From contig JAGMWG010000005.1 of NCBI GenBank assembly GCA_020744225.1, positions 1,860,001 through 1,924,000 of the forward strand: a stretch of DNA of 64,000 bases, written 5' to 3'. Of the stretch, positions 33,062 to 43,761 are shown piece after piece. The first letter of the stretch is position 1. Each line of letters opens with the position of its first letter. The notes under the pieces are model-generated. The model was not told where the DNA came from, did no database searches, and saw only the letters and a program-made list of their open reading frames with translations. This stretch comes from Paraphoma chrysanthemicola (lineage: Eukaryota; Ascomycota; Dothideomycetes; Pleosporales; Phaeosphaeriaceae). The position numbers and the translations under genes are program-made.

Positions 33062-34594
33062 TGAGTGACGCGCGCGCGTCAGTGGCTAACTTACATCTCT
33101 GTACCTGACTATGCTCAAATTTTGGACAAAAGCGACAAAGTGGTGACGTCGGCGGTCAACCGTGCTAGATCCGATCTAGGACACACCATGATGTCCGGCG
33201 AATGTCGAACACCAATCGAACGCGTTCTGCAATCGATCTTGTAGATCCCAGATCGCTGGGTCATGCGGGATCTACGATAGTTCGCGGATACATGCAGAGG
33301 ATGGTACAGGACGTTCAGTCATGAATCCCGCGGTAGGGCTGAGAAGTGTACGAAGCCTAGATATCCTCGTAAGAATGATTTGCTGTTCATCGCGACTTCA
33401 TAACGATTTTCAATTTACTGCGAGAGGCGATGTCCTTGCTGTGTGCCCGAGCCACTGGAAGATATAATGAGAATTACACCCATCAAGTGGAAGAGGTTGA
33501 ATGATACCAGGCGATGACGCACTGATTAGAACTTGAAGCTGATTGGCTGCATCTTGGCTCCGGAGACGAGAGACATCCGATGAGTTAGCAGTCCTGCTTC
33601 GCAAGAAATCAACTTGGGCAGAGCGTCGCGAACGTTTGCGCCAGTAGAAATATATGAGCTTCCAATATATCAGATGGTGTCAAGACCGCAGATGCGTAGG
33701 CAGTGCAGTCTTAAGTAGGTAACCAGCGCGTGTTCTGTGTTGAGCTTTCCATTCGAAGCCAAAAGCCTTCAGCTTTATTCCACCTGCATGCTGAGCCTTA
33801 AATCTCACTGGCCCGGTGCTTTTCCGCTTTTGCGTTGTACTTTTGAAGGATAGACGCCTATCTCAAGGCGAGGCTGAACACACGAGCACATGTCATCCCT
33901 TCACGAGCACTTAGTTCGGTATTCATGGCACCCTCAAGCTCGTGTCGAAACCGTGTCAGTGGAACTCAGATCCACAGAAAATCTCTACGCCTCGCTACGC
34001 ATCCTTTGCGAACTGCCACCAATCGATGGACAGATTCAGGCGCACACAGCATGTACGGCGTCCACTACCGACGCTTCTTGCCAAGGAATGCGGCGGGCTG
34101 CGAGCAGCGAGTGGAGCTCACGGAAGGATCTCCACACGAACGAATCACAACACCTCTTCCGTTCACGTTGTGCCAAGACCATTTCCCACCAGCCTCCCAC
34201 TGTCACGGAAAACGTGCATCTCAACCCCAATGGGGCAGCTCCTCCAGCGAAACGATGATGCCAGTGGCTCGTGGCGCGGACCAGGCCAGCGGAAATGGGA
34301 CTGGACCTGGTGAACGGGGCGCTCATCTCGAGCAGTAAGAGTGCTTGGATTTTGCACGAGGACGGCTAAAGACAGTGCACCGACCCGTCTACAGTGTAGA
34401 AGACATGCCGCGGGGTTTAGATGTGGACCCTGGTAGGTTGACGCTTGACGGCTGCCCCATTAGTGTTGGAGCTTGAATGCAGGTCCAGGTAGCTTTGCAA
34501 GCGTATAAAGTGGTAGATTGCAGCTGTCCAAATTTTCGGTTCATCGCGTCTCTCAGAGCCTTACGTGCTGTGTTGACCTTCAGTCGCGTTCAAG
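33062..34594. other. Intergenic, photolyase / alkaline phosphatase divergent region
   Basis: About 1.5 kb contains the promoters of both neighbours. Open frames around 33890-34340 overlap in several phases, which suggests compositional bias and not a gene. I saw no CACGTG in it. Confidence 0.45.
34504..34510 (+). promoter_or_regulatory. Probable TATA box of the alkaline phosphatase gene
   Basis: The sequence TATAAAG lies about 90 bp before the start codon at 34595. This is a normal TATA-to-ATG distance for a regulated fungal gene. Confidence 0.5.
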
Positions 34595-37002
34595 ATGAAG
34601 TGCATTTGCTCAATTGCTGCCGCGGCAGTCCTCCTGGGCACCGCCTCTGCGCAATCATTTCGCCGTCTCGGAGCTTGCCCAACGCTTGGTGTGTGAAATC
34701 GTAATCTGCCTTGCGAAGTACCAGCTAATTCGTCTCAAAGGTTGCGTTTTCCCTCCTGACCAGTAAGGAATTGCAACATTGAGAGCTCTTGGGAGCTTCT
34801 TGGGAATTGGTGCTGATAAAGTGCAAATAGGGCCGATTTCCTGGCTGGGCAATACTTTGACATCCGTCTCGAGGTCCACCAGCCAGTCAATGGCTCAGAA
34901 GCTATCGGACTCCCTCTCGATGAGCGCTTCACCTTCACAGTAGCCAAGAAGGGTGCGGCGGCGAAGCCAGCCACAGAGTACTTCAAACTTCAGGAGCCCA
35001 AGTTGGAGAAGTGGAACTTCACATATTTTGAGGGTAAGGCGGATGCAACTACACCTTTCCACCTCTGATCGGACACCATATACCCCTCGTCCGCGATATG
35101 ACTCGACGGCGGCGCGGACATATTCAAGCGCTGTTAGACCGACGATAGCAGCCCTCATGTGATAGCCTAGAGGCCCTCAGTACTCCACAAGGGTGCCATC
35201 ACGGGTGGGACACGGTGCGAGGGCCTTCAGAGGTCTTCCATCGGAGGGGAAAAGATGCTGAATAGATGAGAGTTCAGCAAGCTGACGATAATGCAGATTA
35301 CTTTGCTCGTGATGCGAAAAAGCCATCGCTAGTCAACGTTGCAGCAAAGGCATATCGCCGCGTTGCTTTGTATGAGCCAGGAGAGTACACAGCGACCCTG
35401 ACATACAACAATGGAAGCAAGACTGCGGCTACATGGCTAGTGAAGGATTTGGCTGAGGAGCGCAAGGCGAAGAACATAATCCTGTTCATCGGTGATGGTA
35501 TGACAACGAACATGATCACGGCTGCACGCCTGATCGGACACAAGACCATCAACGGAAAGTACCAGACCACCATGGCCATGGATAAATTCCCTGTTCTTGG
35601 TCACCAGATGACCCACTCAATTGACAGCTTTATCACTGATTCTGCCAACTCTGCTGCAGCGCTCAACACTGGCCACAAGAGCACCGTCAATTGCCTGAAC
35701 GTATACGCCGACTCCAGCAAGGATGCATTCGACGACCCCAAGGTCGAGACTATCGCTGAGATGTTCCATCGCCTGACTGGTGGACACATTGGTATCGTCT
35801 CAACTGCTTACATTGCTGATGCGACTCCGGCAGCTCTTGTTGCCCACACCCGTAACCGTGGCCAGTACGCTGCCATTGTGGACACCTTCTTGAACGGCGT
35901 GCAGAACTATACTTGGACCAATGTGCCTATTGATGTCATATTCGGTGGTGGTGCCGAGCAGTTTTATCCTCCTTCGCTTGGTGGTGTTGTAAGTCAAAAA
36001 TCTTGAACTATATTCGAGCCAGGGCTGATTCCGACCCAACAGACCTACCAGGGCAAGAACTACTACGATGAGTTCGCCAAGAAGAACTATCAAATTATTC
36101 AGAACCGCACATCTCTCCTCGCCGCCAAAAACACCGAGAAGGCTCTTGGTATCTTCACCGTCTCCAACATGGCGAAGTGGCTCGACCGCAACGTCTATCG
36201 TCAAAACCTGAATCAGTCTCTCTCGCCCACCGGAAACAAGTCCCCTGCGCTCGACCAGCCCGGCCTCAAGGAAATGACTCTCAAGGCCATCGACATTCTC
36301 CAAGCCCGTTCCGGCAAAGATGGATGGTTCTTGATGAGCGAGGCGGCCTCCATCGACAAGATGATGCACGCACTCGACTACGATCGTGCCCTCGGTGAGC
36401 TTCTTGAGCTTGACGACACTATCAAGGCCACCATCAAGCACCTCAATAGCACGTCCTCCCTCAAGGAGACTCTCATCCTTGTCACCGCCGACCACGGCCA
36501 CGGTTTCGATGTCATGGGCTCTGTCGACACACACTATCTCGCTGCACAGAACGTCGACCGCAAGAAGCGCAGCGCCATTGGCGTCTACGAAGAGTCCGGT
36601 CTCAGCCAGTATATCAACACCGGCAACCTAACCTACACGGACAGTTCGTTCCCGAGCAATTGGGATCCTCGCTACACCCTCTTCCAAGGCCTCATGGCCG
36701 ACCCCGACCGCCGCGAGAACTGGTCCGTTCGCAAGAACGGCCCACGTGTCCCTGCGCGCGCTGCCAACGGCACAACAGACTACTACGCCAACACAGCTGA
36801 CGGTGCAGGCGGTATCTTGCTCAACGGCACGCTGCCAGTCGAGAACGACCAGGGTGTGCATTCGCTGACGGATGTGCCTGTGTTTGCCATGGGTCCATGC
36901 CAGGATCTGTTTGGCGGGACGTACAATAGTCCGGATATTTTCTTTGGAATGGCCAAGTGCTTTGGATTGGCGAGGGGAACGCCGCCGAAGCAAGGGTATT
37001 AG
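34595..37002 (+). CDS. Secreted alkaline phosphatase family enzyme
   Basis: The exons are join(34595..34692,34831..35033,35297..35988,36043..37002), 650 residues. A clear signal peptide (MKCICSIAAAAVLLGTASA) directs secretion. The alkaline phosphatase fold is seen in NIILFIGDGM (first metal ligand), TDSANSAAALNTGHK (nucleophile serine loop of the D-S-A-x-S/T-A type), VIFGGGAEQFYP, and TADHGHGFDVMG (zinc-ligand histidines). An N-terminal domain of ~110 residues (DFLAGQYFDIRLEVHQPVNG) precedes the catalytic domain. Several N-x-S/T sites suit a secreted glycoprotein. Intron 2 (35034..35296) is 263 nt, about five times the usual size here, though its branch site (AGCTGACGATAATGCAG) is standard. 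A role in phosphate scavenging is inferred. Confidence 0.92.
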
Positions 37003-37729
37003 TCTAGGTGATCGTGGGTGGTTGGGAAGAGAGGAATGCTGATGATTGATGATGTAGTAGAGATGTAGTAATGAATGTCTAATGTCTACAATGCCAAGTC
37101 CGATGGGCACCTGTATTCAAGCACAACAAGCCTGAGAATAGTGCCGTGCCAATATATATTATATCTTTACGACAAAGGTAGAGATGCCTTATCTGGGAAT
37201 CACTGTCTAGCGCACGTGTTATGCGAATGTGTTCAATTGCTGCCGGAGTCAGATCTCATGTGACTTACTGCAGCAAGGAGATTTTCAATACTTCATTGAG
37301 TTGGCACGACTCTCTCGAACCGCTACGAGACGCTTCCAGAACTCCCACCGTGAGTGAGGCAGTGGTTGGCAGTCGCCTGTTTCACGGCTCTTGTACAGAA
37401 GCCAGCGTCCCATATTTGACGCCATCACGACACGAAGTGCAATTTCATCTGGAATGAATACATTATCATTATTTGTGGTAGCCTTGTGTACGTTTCCCAC
37501 GGTGCCATATCCATCTCACGTATGTGCTTGCCCTTTACATGACAAACCATAACCCTTTGCCGCGTTGCCTGCTCCTTATGGCCATCCGAGCTTGTGTCCT
37601 CGTGCCTATGGAGGCTTCCAAGGGTAGCGATAGGCCCCATCAAGTCCCCGACGAGCATAAGGCTCATACTACCTTTCATTCACATTAGCACAATGCAGAA
37701 TAGCAATGTCTAATCAAAATCGAGTGCCC
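37003..37729. other. Gap between convergent genes, no gene seen
   Basis: These 727 bp separate the 3' ends of the phosphatase gene and the Rrt8-like gene. The frames inside are fragmentary. A CACGTG hexamer at 37208 lies downstream of the phosphatase, where a promoter role is unlikely. Confidence 0.45.
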
Positions 37730-38695
37730 TCACAACTCCTTCCTGGCACGCTCAGCCTGGTTGCGTAGATTAGGCGCAGTCGAGCTTCCACCACTCTGCT
37801 GGTCTGTCTCCATATCGGCGGCCCATAATGCTGCGCCGACCGTGTTCGTGAAAGCGAAGAAGATACCGGCGATAGGAACGAGCTCGAGCAGGACAGCGGG
37901 GACACCGAAGCTAGTAATGATTAGCGAGTTTCCATGTTTCGGGTGGAGTGTTTCGCTCACCTGGCATACGCAGCCTTGCGCTTCTCGATGAACTGGTCCT
38001 TCTCCTGCTTCTTCATCTGCTTGAGCTGAAAGTACCGTGCATGCGCGGTGGGGCCAAACTTGCGTCCCTGGAGGATGACGAAGAGAACAGTCCCGACGAT
38101 GGGAATGAAGTTGAGCGGGAGGTACATGAAGTAACGCACAATAGCGGCCGGCGTGAACTTGGCGAAGGGCTTGGAGACGAGCTTCCCGAGCTTCCCTACC
38201 GGATCACTGCCGGACTTCACCTGGCGCTCATTCTGGACGAGCGTGTTCAGGTTGCGACACAGGAGTGTGCCGTCGAAGGTGTCAACCAAAGCATCGTCGA
38301 TGAGGAAGTTCTTGCTTAGAACCGAGAAAATAGTGGAAGCCTCGCTAAGCACCAATAGGACTGTGGTGAAGATGGCGAGCGGACCGTTGAAGATGGTGAG
38401 GAGGGCGGCTTGTGGCACGTATGTCACGGCAAACATGAAGACCGTGACGCCTAGACCGAGCGAGACAGTTGGGACAAGCTTCGCGGCGAGCGGCTTCCAT
38501 AGTGTGCGGTTCGCAAAGAAGAATACAATGCCCTAGCCAACGTGTCAGCACAGCTCGATATTAAGAAGCGGAGCCTCATACCTTGAATGGGTACAGATAG
38601 GCGGCTGAGCGGATGGCATCCTGGGCGAGCGCTTTGGCCTGGCCGAAGTCCTCTCTTGCGACCTCCTTAACTTTGTTGGTGACTTTCTCAGACAT
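37730..38695 (-). CDS. Rrt8/Lds-type (EI24-like) multispan membrane protein
   Basis: The exons are complement(join(37730..37910,37961..38532,38582..38695)), 288 residues. The protein has several hydrophobic helices: residues ~42-60 (IVFFFANRTLW region), ~65-85 (LGLGVTVFMFAVTYV), ~90-112, ~180-205 (YLPLNFIPIVGTVLFVIL) and ~235-258 (LLELVPIAGIFFAF). The block PLNFIPIVGTVLF...RKFGPTAHARYFQLK matches the fungal EI24-like family that includes yeast Rrt8 and Lds1/Lds2, proteins linked to lipid droplets and the spore wall. The N-terminus is an amphipathic helix (VTNKVKEVAREDFGQAKAL). The exact role in this organism is unknown. Confidence 0.8.
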
Positions 38696-39977
38696 GGCTG
38701 CGACGGATAAATCGGTCCGAAGTGAAGATCTCAGGATTCAGGTGCGGAAAAGATGAATGCGATGGACATTGGAAATCTCATGTTGGAGGGGTGGAAGCTT
38801 GGCCCCGCATAAGTGACACTACGTCATCATGCCGTTGGTGCCCTAGCTTCTTTCAACGTCGACGCCATTCCTGAGCCATTGTCACAGCAACGCAAAGTGG
38901 CGAACCTGCGCACAGTGTGCAGCACGGACACCAGCATTTGATCCTCCGACACCAGAGACCTGGAGCATGGCGACTGCACAGAGTCCAGATGAACGGTACC
39001 TAGGTACATGGGGTGATGTACGTCACTATTCGTCATCTTAGAGCTCCATTTGCAGTTCTGCAGAAGGCTTCAAGGATTGGCAATTTCAGCGCCCCAAGTC
39101 TGTCAATTTGGCGCCCCAGTTCTTTTCAGGGATCCCGCGATTCTCCACCTATCCCGATACATCCACGAGCATGTGTCCAAGGCTACGCGATCCGCATGCT
39201 ATACGTTGCCGATCCGACGCATTCTAGACCCGCATATGAACTCACATTTCCCGCCTGCCCTGTTTTCACAGCCACAGATGGCTGAGCTTTTCGAGATCTC
39301 CAGCCGATCTAGCAGCCGCACGCGCGTAAAGTGGGCAAGAATCCGATGCGAGACAGGCCAAAGCAGGATCTGAAGTCGCGACTAAGCTTTGTCTTCCCCA
39401 CCTTTTCATGCACGAATCTGATGAAATGACGCAGTGTCGTCCACGTGCTGCTCCCCGCTGGAGTCCAAACGGGCACAGGAGCTAGCTGTCTCTGCCCAAG
39501 GTGCCGGAAACGGAGCCTGTGGCGGTGAATCGCAGCCAATGCGTGTGGCTGTTTGCAAGCATGAGAGCCGCCAGGGCTTGTCATGAGCTGATGGGCTGGA
39601 CAAGTGTACCGGGCTATGGCCGTTAGGAGTTTGCCCAATGCAGACCTGGACGCGTTCGTGCGGGAGGATATGACGTTGGTCGGTTCGAATCGCGATGCGC
39701 GATGGTCGCGACTTCTTGCGTTTGATTGCGACTGTGCCTCTTTGGGGACAAATGCAGTCGTGAAACAAGGATCCGGCCGCCCTCCTGTTTGTGCAACATG
39801 GCGCAATTGGCAGCATGACGTACAGAGCTGAGGAAGCTCTTGCCTTTACTTCTGCATATAAGAAGGAGTGCTCCGGCTGTTGCGGCATCACCATCACACC
39901 ATTAACCACAACTCCACGACTCACCTCACTCTTACAATTAACAACACCCAACCACCTCTACATCACCAACCATCATC
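38696..39977. other. Divergent intergenic region
   Basis: These 1.28 kb lie between the Rrt8-like gene and the dehydrin-like gene and carry both promoters. A GGTTCGAATCG tRNA-like box B at 39681 has no matching acceptor stem. The final ~100 bp before the start codon at 39978 is rich in short A/C runs, typical of a strongly transcribed fungal leader. Confidence 0.45.
39857..39862 (+). promoter_or_regulatory. Probable TATA element of the dehydrin-like gene
   Basis: The sequence CATATAAGAAG (core TATAAG) lies about 120 bp before the start codon. Inducible stress genes commonly have such a box. Confidence 0.42.
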
Positions 39978-41152
39978 ATGTCTGGAACTATCGACAAGCT
40001 CAAGGCTAAGGTTGACAATGTCCTCCACAAGGACAAGACCCGTACGTGCCCCGGAAGCAATTGATATAACTTTGCTGACCAAATTGAAGACGACACAACT
40101 CACACCGGTGCCGGTGTAGGCAACACCACACACACTGGTACTCATGGTACTCACCCCACTACTGGTGGCCTGGGCAACACACATGGCAGCGACCCCACAG
40201 GTAGGCTAGCCCATGACTGTCATGCACCAATCCAAATCTAACATATCCAGGTCCTCACAACAGCCATCTCGCTAACCAGGCTGATCCTCGTGTTGACTCA
40301 GACCGCTACGGTGCTGCCGGCAACACCGCTGGAGCTGGAGGCGTCGGTACTGGCCAGTATGGATCGTCCAACACCCACGGCACAACCGGAGGATTGACTG
40401 GTGGAAGCCACAACACTCACGGCACCTCCGGAGGACTAACTGGCGGTAGCCACACCACACACGGCACCACCGGAGGATTGACTGGCGGTAGCCACAACAC
40501 ACACGGTACCACTGGCCATAGTGACCCTACTGGTCCCCACGACAGCCACCTTGCCAACAAGCTTGACCCCCGCGTTGACTCCGACCGCTATGGCGCAGCC
40601 GGTAATACTGCTGGCGCAGGAGGTGTTGGCACTGGCCAGTATGGTTCTAACACTCACGGTACCCACGGCACGACCGGTGGCTTGACTGGTGGAACTCACA
40701 ACACCCACAACACCCACGGTACAACAGGCGGATTGACCGGTGGAACTCACAACACTCACGGCAACACTGGATACAGCGATCCAACAGGACCCCACGACAG
40801 CCATCTTGCCAACAAGGCTGATCCTCGTGTCGATTCAGACCGTTATGGCGCGGCTGGTAACACAACAGGCGCTGGTGGTTACGGCAATGATCAGTACGGC
40901 GCTACTGGCAGCCACGGCACAACTGGTGAGCCTCTCCCTAAAGCTCTCACCGAAGATGTGTCTCGGGCTGACCATAGAACAGGTGGCTTGACCGGTACTC
41001 ACGGCCAACACGGTGCTGCAAATGTTGGCAGTGGTAACTCCAACAAGACCGCTGGACCCCACAACAGCGATTTGTTGAACAAGGTCGACCCACGTGTCGA
41101 CAGCGACCTTGACGGCTCCAAGACCGTTGGTGGCAACCAGACCTACCGCTAA
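39978..41152 (+). CDS. Dehydrin-like stress protein with DPR repeats
   Basis: The exons are join(39978..40041,40090..40200,40251..41152), 358 residues. The protein is extremely hydrophilic, made mostly of Gly, Thr, His, Asn and Asp. A motif PHxSHLANxxDPRVDSDRYG occurs three times (starting at 40253, 40535 and 40790), and a variant ending DPRVDSDLDG occurs at 41057. DPR motifs define the dehydrin-like proteins DprA, DprB and DprC of Aspergillus fumigatus, which protect against oxidative, osmotic and cold stress. Between them are tandem 14-residue units (GGLTGGSHNTHGTT). The N-terminal MSGTIDKLKAKVDNVLHKDK is an amphipathic helix. No TM segment or signal is seen, so it should be cytosolic. The family assignment is good; the cellular stress role is inferred. 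Confidence 0.84.
40388..40513 (+). repeat. 42-bp coding minisatellite, three tandem units
   Basis: Three consecutive 42-bp units each encode GGLTGGSHxTHGT(S/T). Silent and single-residue differences separate them. Related copies recur at about 40677-40765. The unit size is a multiple of three, so copy number can vary without breaking the frame. Confidence 0.85.
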
Positions 41153-41791
41153 AATGGTTCGTTGGAGGAAGGAAAGAGAAGGGCATACACGGCATGACTT
41201 TACGATTACCCCATAGTACCCCAGTACCTCGAGTACATTGAATGCAAAGATAATTTAATCTTCAAATCATCCTGATATGCCTTGTCCTTGACGTGTTGCT
41301 TGACCTAACGTGCTGTCTTTCCCAAAAAGCAGTTATGACATTCATCTCTACCAAACCTCATATCCTTTAACCAGTACCCGCACTCTAGGCATATTCCCAC
41401 CATCTACACCCGAGTCATATTTAGCCTTATTGATTTGATTCGTGAATAGTCTTCTGCATGCTAAAGATACTTGGCGCGGTTCGCGGGCGTGAAGAAGACA
41501 TGCAGTGCCCTCCATGTTTTGACTATGATTGTGAGAGTGCGGTGCAGAGGTGCATAATGATGTCGTGGCGCATGGTCATAAAATCATCTTCAAGTGTAGT
41601 CGGCGGCTCTCCGGTGACGATGTTTTCTGATAGGGGCTGTCATGGAAGGTGTTCATGCAGGGCCCTGACACGTGCATCCAAGCTGTCGGGCCAACAGGTC
41701 GCGATCACAAGCTTAACGCAGCCCCACCACCCGTTACACCCTCTTGCGCCATAAACCCCACGACGCCCTACTCTGCACCAGCATATCCGAG
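41153..41791. promoter_or_regulatory. Upstream region of SNX3
   Basis: These 639 bp hold the 3' flank of the dehydrin-like gene and the SNX3 promoter. No gene is seen. Confidence 0.45.
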
Positions 41792-42375
41792 ATGCAGTCG
41801 CTACCAGATGCGCGATCACAATCCTTCGAGGAGCTGTACGGCCCTCCTGAGAACTTCCTGGAGATTGAGGTATGTTGTGCACAGCTAGCCATCTCCACCT
41901 ACCAGCCTGGCTCACATTGTCGCGTGCACAGGTCCGTAACCCAATGACACATGGTGAGTCCTTAGAACCACTCTTGTGGCCCAGCTAACGCGAGAATAGG
42001 CGTCGGTCGTGGAATGTACACAACCTACGAGATCGTCATGCGAACGAACATCCCCGCCTTCAAGCTCAAATCCTCCTCGGTCCGGCGACGGTACAGCGAA
42101 TTCGAAGCCTTCCGCGATATACTGGAGCGGGAATCAGCACGTGTAACAATACCGCCTTTGCCGGGCAAAGTCCTCACCAATCGCTTTTCAGACGACGTGA
42201 TCGAGCACCGCCGGGAGGGGCTCCAGCGGTTTCTCCAGATAGTTGTTGGACATCCACTGTTGCAAACGGGCAGTAAGGTTCTGGCAGCATTTGTACAAGG
42301 CATGTAGGCATATTGCAGTGTTGAGAATCCTGGCTAATTGTTGTAGACCCCAACTGGGACAGGCACGCCTGGTGA
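41792..42375 (+). CDS. SNX3: Sorting nexin-3 (PX domain, Snx3/Grd19)
   Basis: The exons are join(41792..41869,41932..41953,42000..42299,42347..42375), 142 residues. Snx3 is a PX-domain adaptor that binds PI3P on endosomes and recruits retromer for recycling cargo. The conserved N-terminal block is SFEELYGPPENFLEIEVRNP. The PX core has VRRRYSEFEAFRDILE, IPPLPGK and RREGLQRFLQIVVGHPLLQ. It ends DPNWDRHAW, as in other filamentous fungi. Exon 2 is only 22 nt. The last intron (42300..42346) starts with GC: CAA G|GCATGT...TTGTAG|AC gives the conserved ending, whereas the nearby GT donor reads a different, unconserved tail. The protein is otherwise full length. Confidence 0.97.
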
Positions 42376-43761
42376 ACAGACCGCACGCCGCTCGCATCGA
42401 GCCTGCACCACCTCGGTCCGGAAACGACCACGGCAATAGCAATTTTGGGTAGCGCATCTCAAGGGTCAGAACATGTCTACGCTGAGCGACATCATTCTGC
42501 GTTTTGGAGCGACTTGGGCGTTCGTGATTCGTTGTTTGAACCGTCTATTTCATCGGGTACCTCCGAACCTCTGCCGTCGAAGTACGGCACAGGTTGTCCT
42601 GTTCTAGGGGCTGTTGCGAGAACATTATGGGACGAGCTAAAGGAGCGAGGATTTTTGAGCGTGGCTCGTATCGACCGTACATGTTTGTTTGTGCCATCAA
42701 TATACTGCGTGTACATTGCCCAACACTCCAAGTGACCCCCACTCCGGGGCCTCTGTTCGCAGGACTAGAACGCTTTCTAAGCTTTTGACATCATGGCGGA
42801 AGGCAGGCCAATAGGCGCTAGTGATGTAATGAGGAAGGCGCGGGGTCGCCAAAAGCAAAACTTTGCCGGACTTCGGTCGACAGCTTAAACCCTGCATCTT
42901 CCTCGCAATTCGAACGTTGTTTACAAATTTTGCATCTTTGACCACGACCCCTGAAAGGAAACTTTCAATCGAAATGGGCGTTCCCTCCACACCGGCGTCA
43001 AACGCCATCATATATTTAACCTATGGCGCATTTCTGTAAGCCAGACTTAGCCAAGAAGAGAACACGAGCTCATGCATTGCAGCATTTTGGGATGCTATGT
43101 CGCATGGCGTTTGCGCAAGCAATCAAAGCTTGAGTGGTTGTCAAGCAATCGAACACAGAAGGGTCAGAACACCGACAAATTGCTACTGTAGCATCGCCAA
43201 TCTGGTGCTATTCGGCAATTTTCCGAAGAACAAGACGTGTGAATGAAGAGCCAGAGGCTAACGACGCATAGGCATACCGCTAGCTCTGAACTTCATCGCA
43301 TCGGGTGAGTGCGTCCAAGCACAAGCGCTTCGCGCATAGAGCAGCGGCAGTATCGAACGCACGGCATCGCATTACCTCAATCGAGTCAATCGATTGTTAT
43401 GCGCATCAAAAGCAACGATGAGTTAGCGCAAAGTTTTGGTCGAGATTCAAAGTTACTCAGGTTCGTATATGAGATTTCTCACAGAGGCTACTCCCACACT
43501 ACGCTCATTGAATATCACTGGATTCGCGGGCCGAAGTGTGCGAGTAGCTTTCTGTGCGGCTACACTGCGGGCGCGTCACTGAGGCCGGCTGGAAGTACTT
43601 CAGATCTGCTGGTCAGAAGTCATCCAAATGGTCTAAGTGGAGCTGAGAAGTACCGTCAGAACTCGATCAAGTTAGGACTTGCGTGAGGAACGTGCTGCCG
43701 CTACTCCCCTCCAAACCCCTTTTGAAGCTCAATTTGCTGACCTAGATCTCCTGACAAACAG
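42376..43761. other. Intergenic gap where the symporter's first exon should be
   Basis: I searched these 1.39 kb for the missing N-terminal exon of the downstream transporter. No frame encodes a transmembrane helix or the expected motifs. Overlapping low-quality frames occur at 42445-42735 and 43309-43686. The region therefore looks non-coding. Confidence 0.4.

Noticed and set aside
33890..34340. Three overlapping plus-strand frames upstream of the phosphatase
   Set aside because: Simultaneously open phases without conserved features suggest non-coding sequence.
33062..34594. Direct control of the alkaline phosphatase by the NUC-1-like factor
   Set aside because: No CACGTG was seen in the phosphatase upstream region, so the link is not supported by sequence.
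39604..39700. Possible tRNA with a GGTTCGAATCG box B
   Set aside because: No acceptor stem, and the candidate box A is about 67 nt away; the fold does not close.
40388..40800. CRISPR-like evenly spaced repeats
   Set aside because: Repeats are coding, in frame and contiguous, inside an intron-containing fungal gene.
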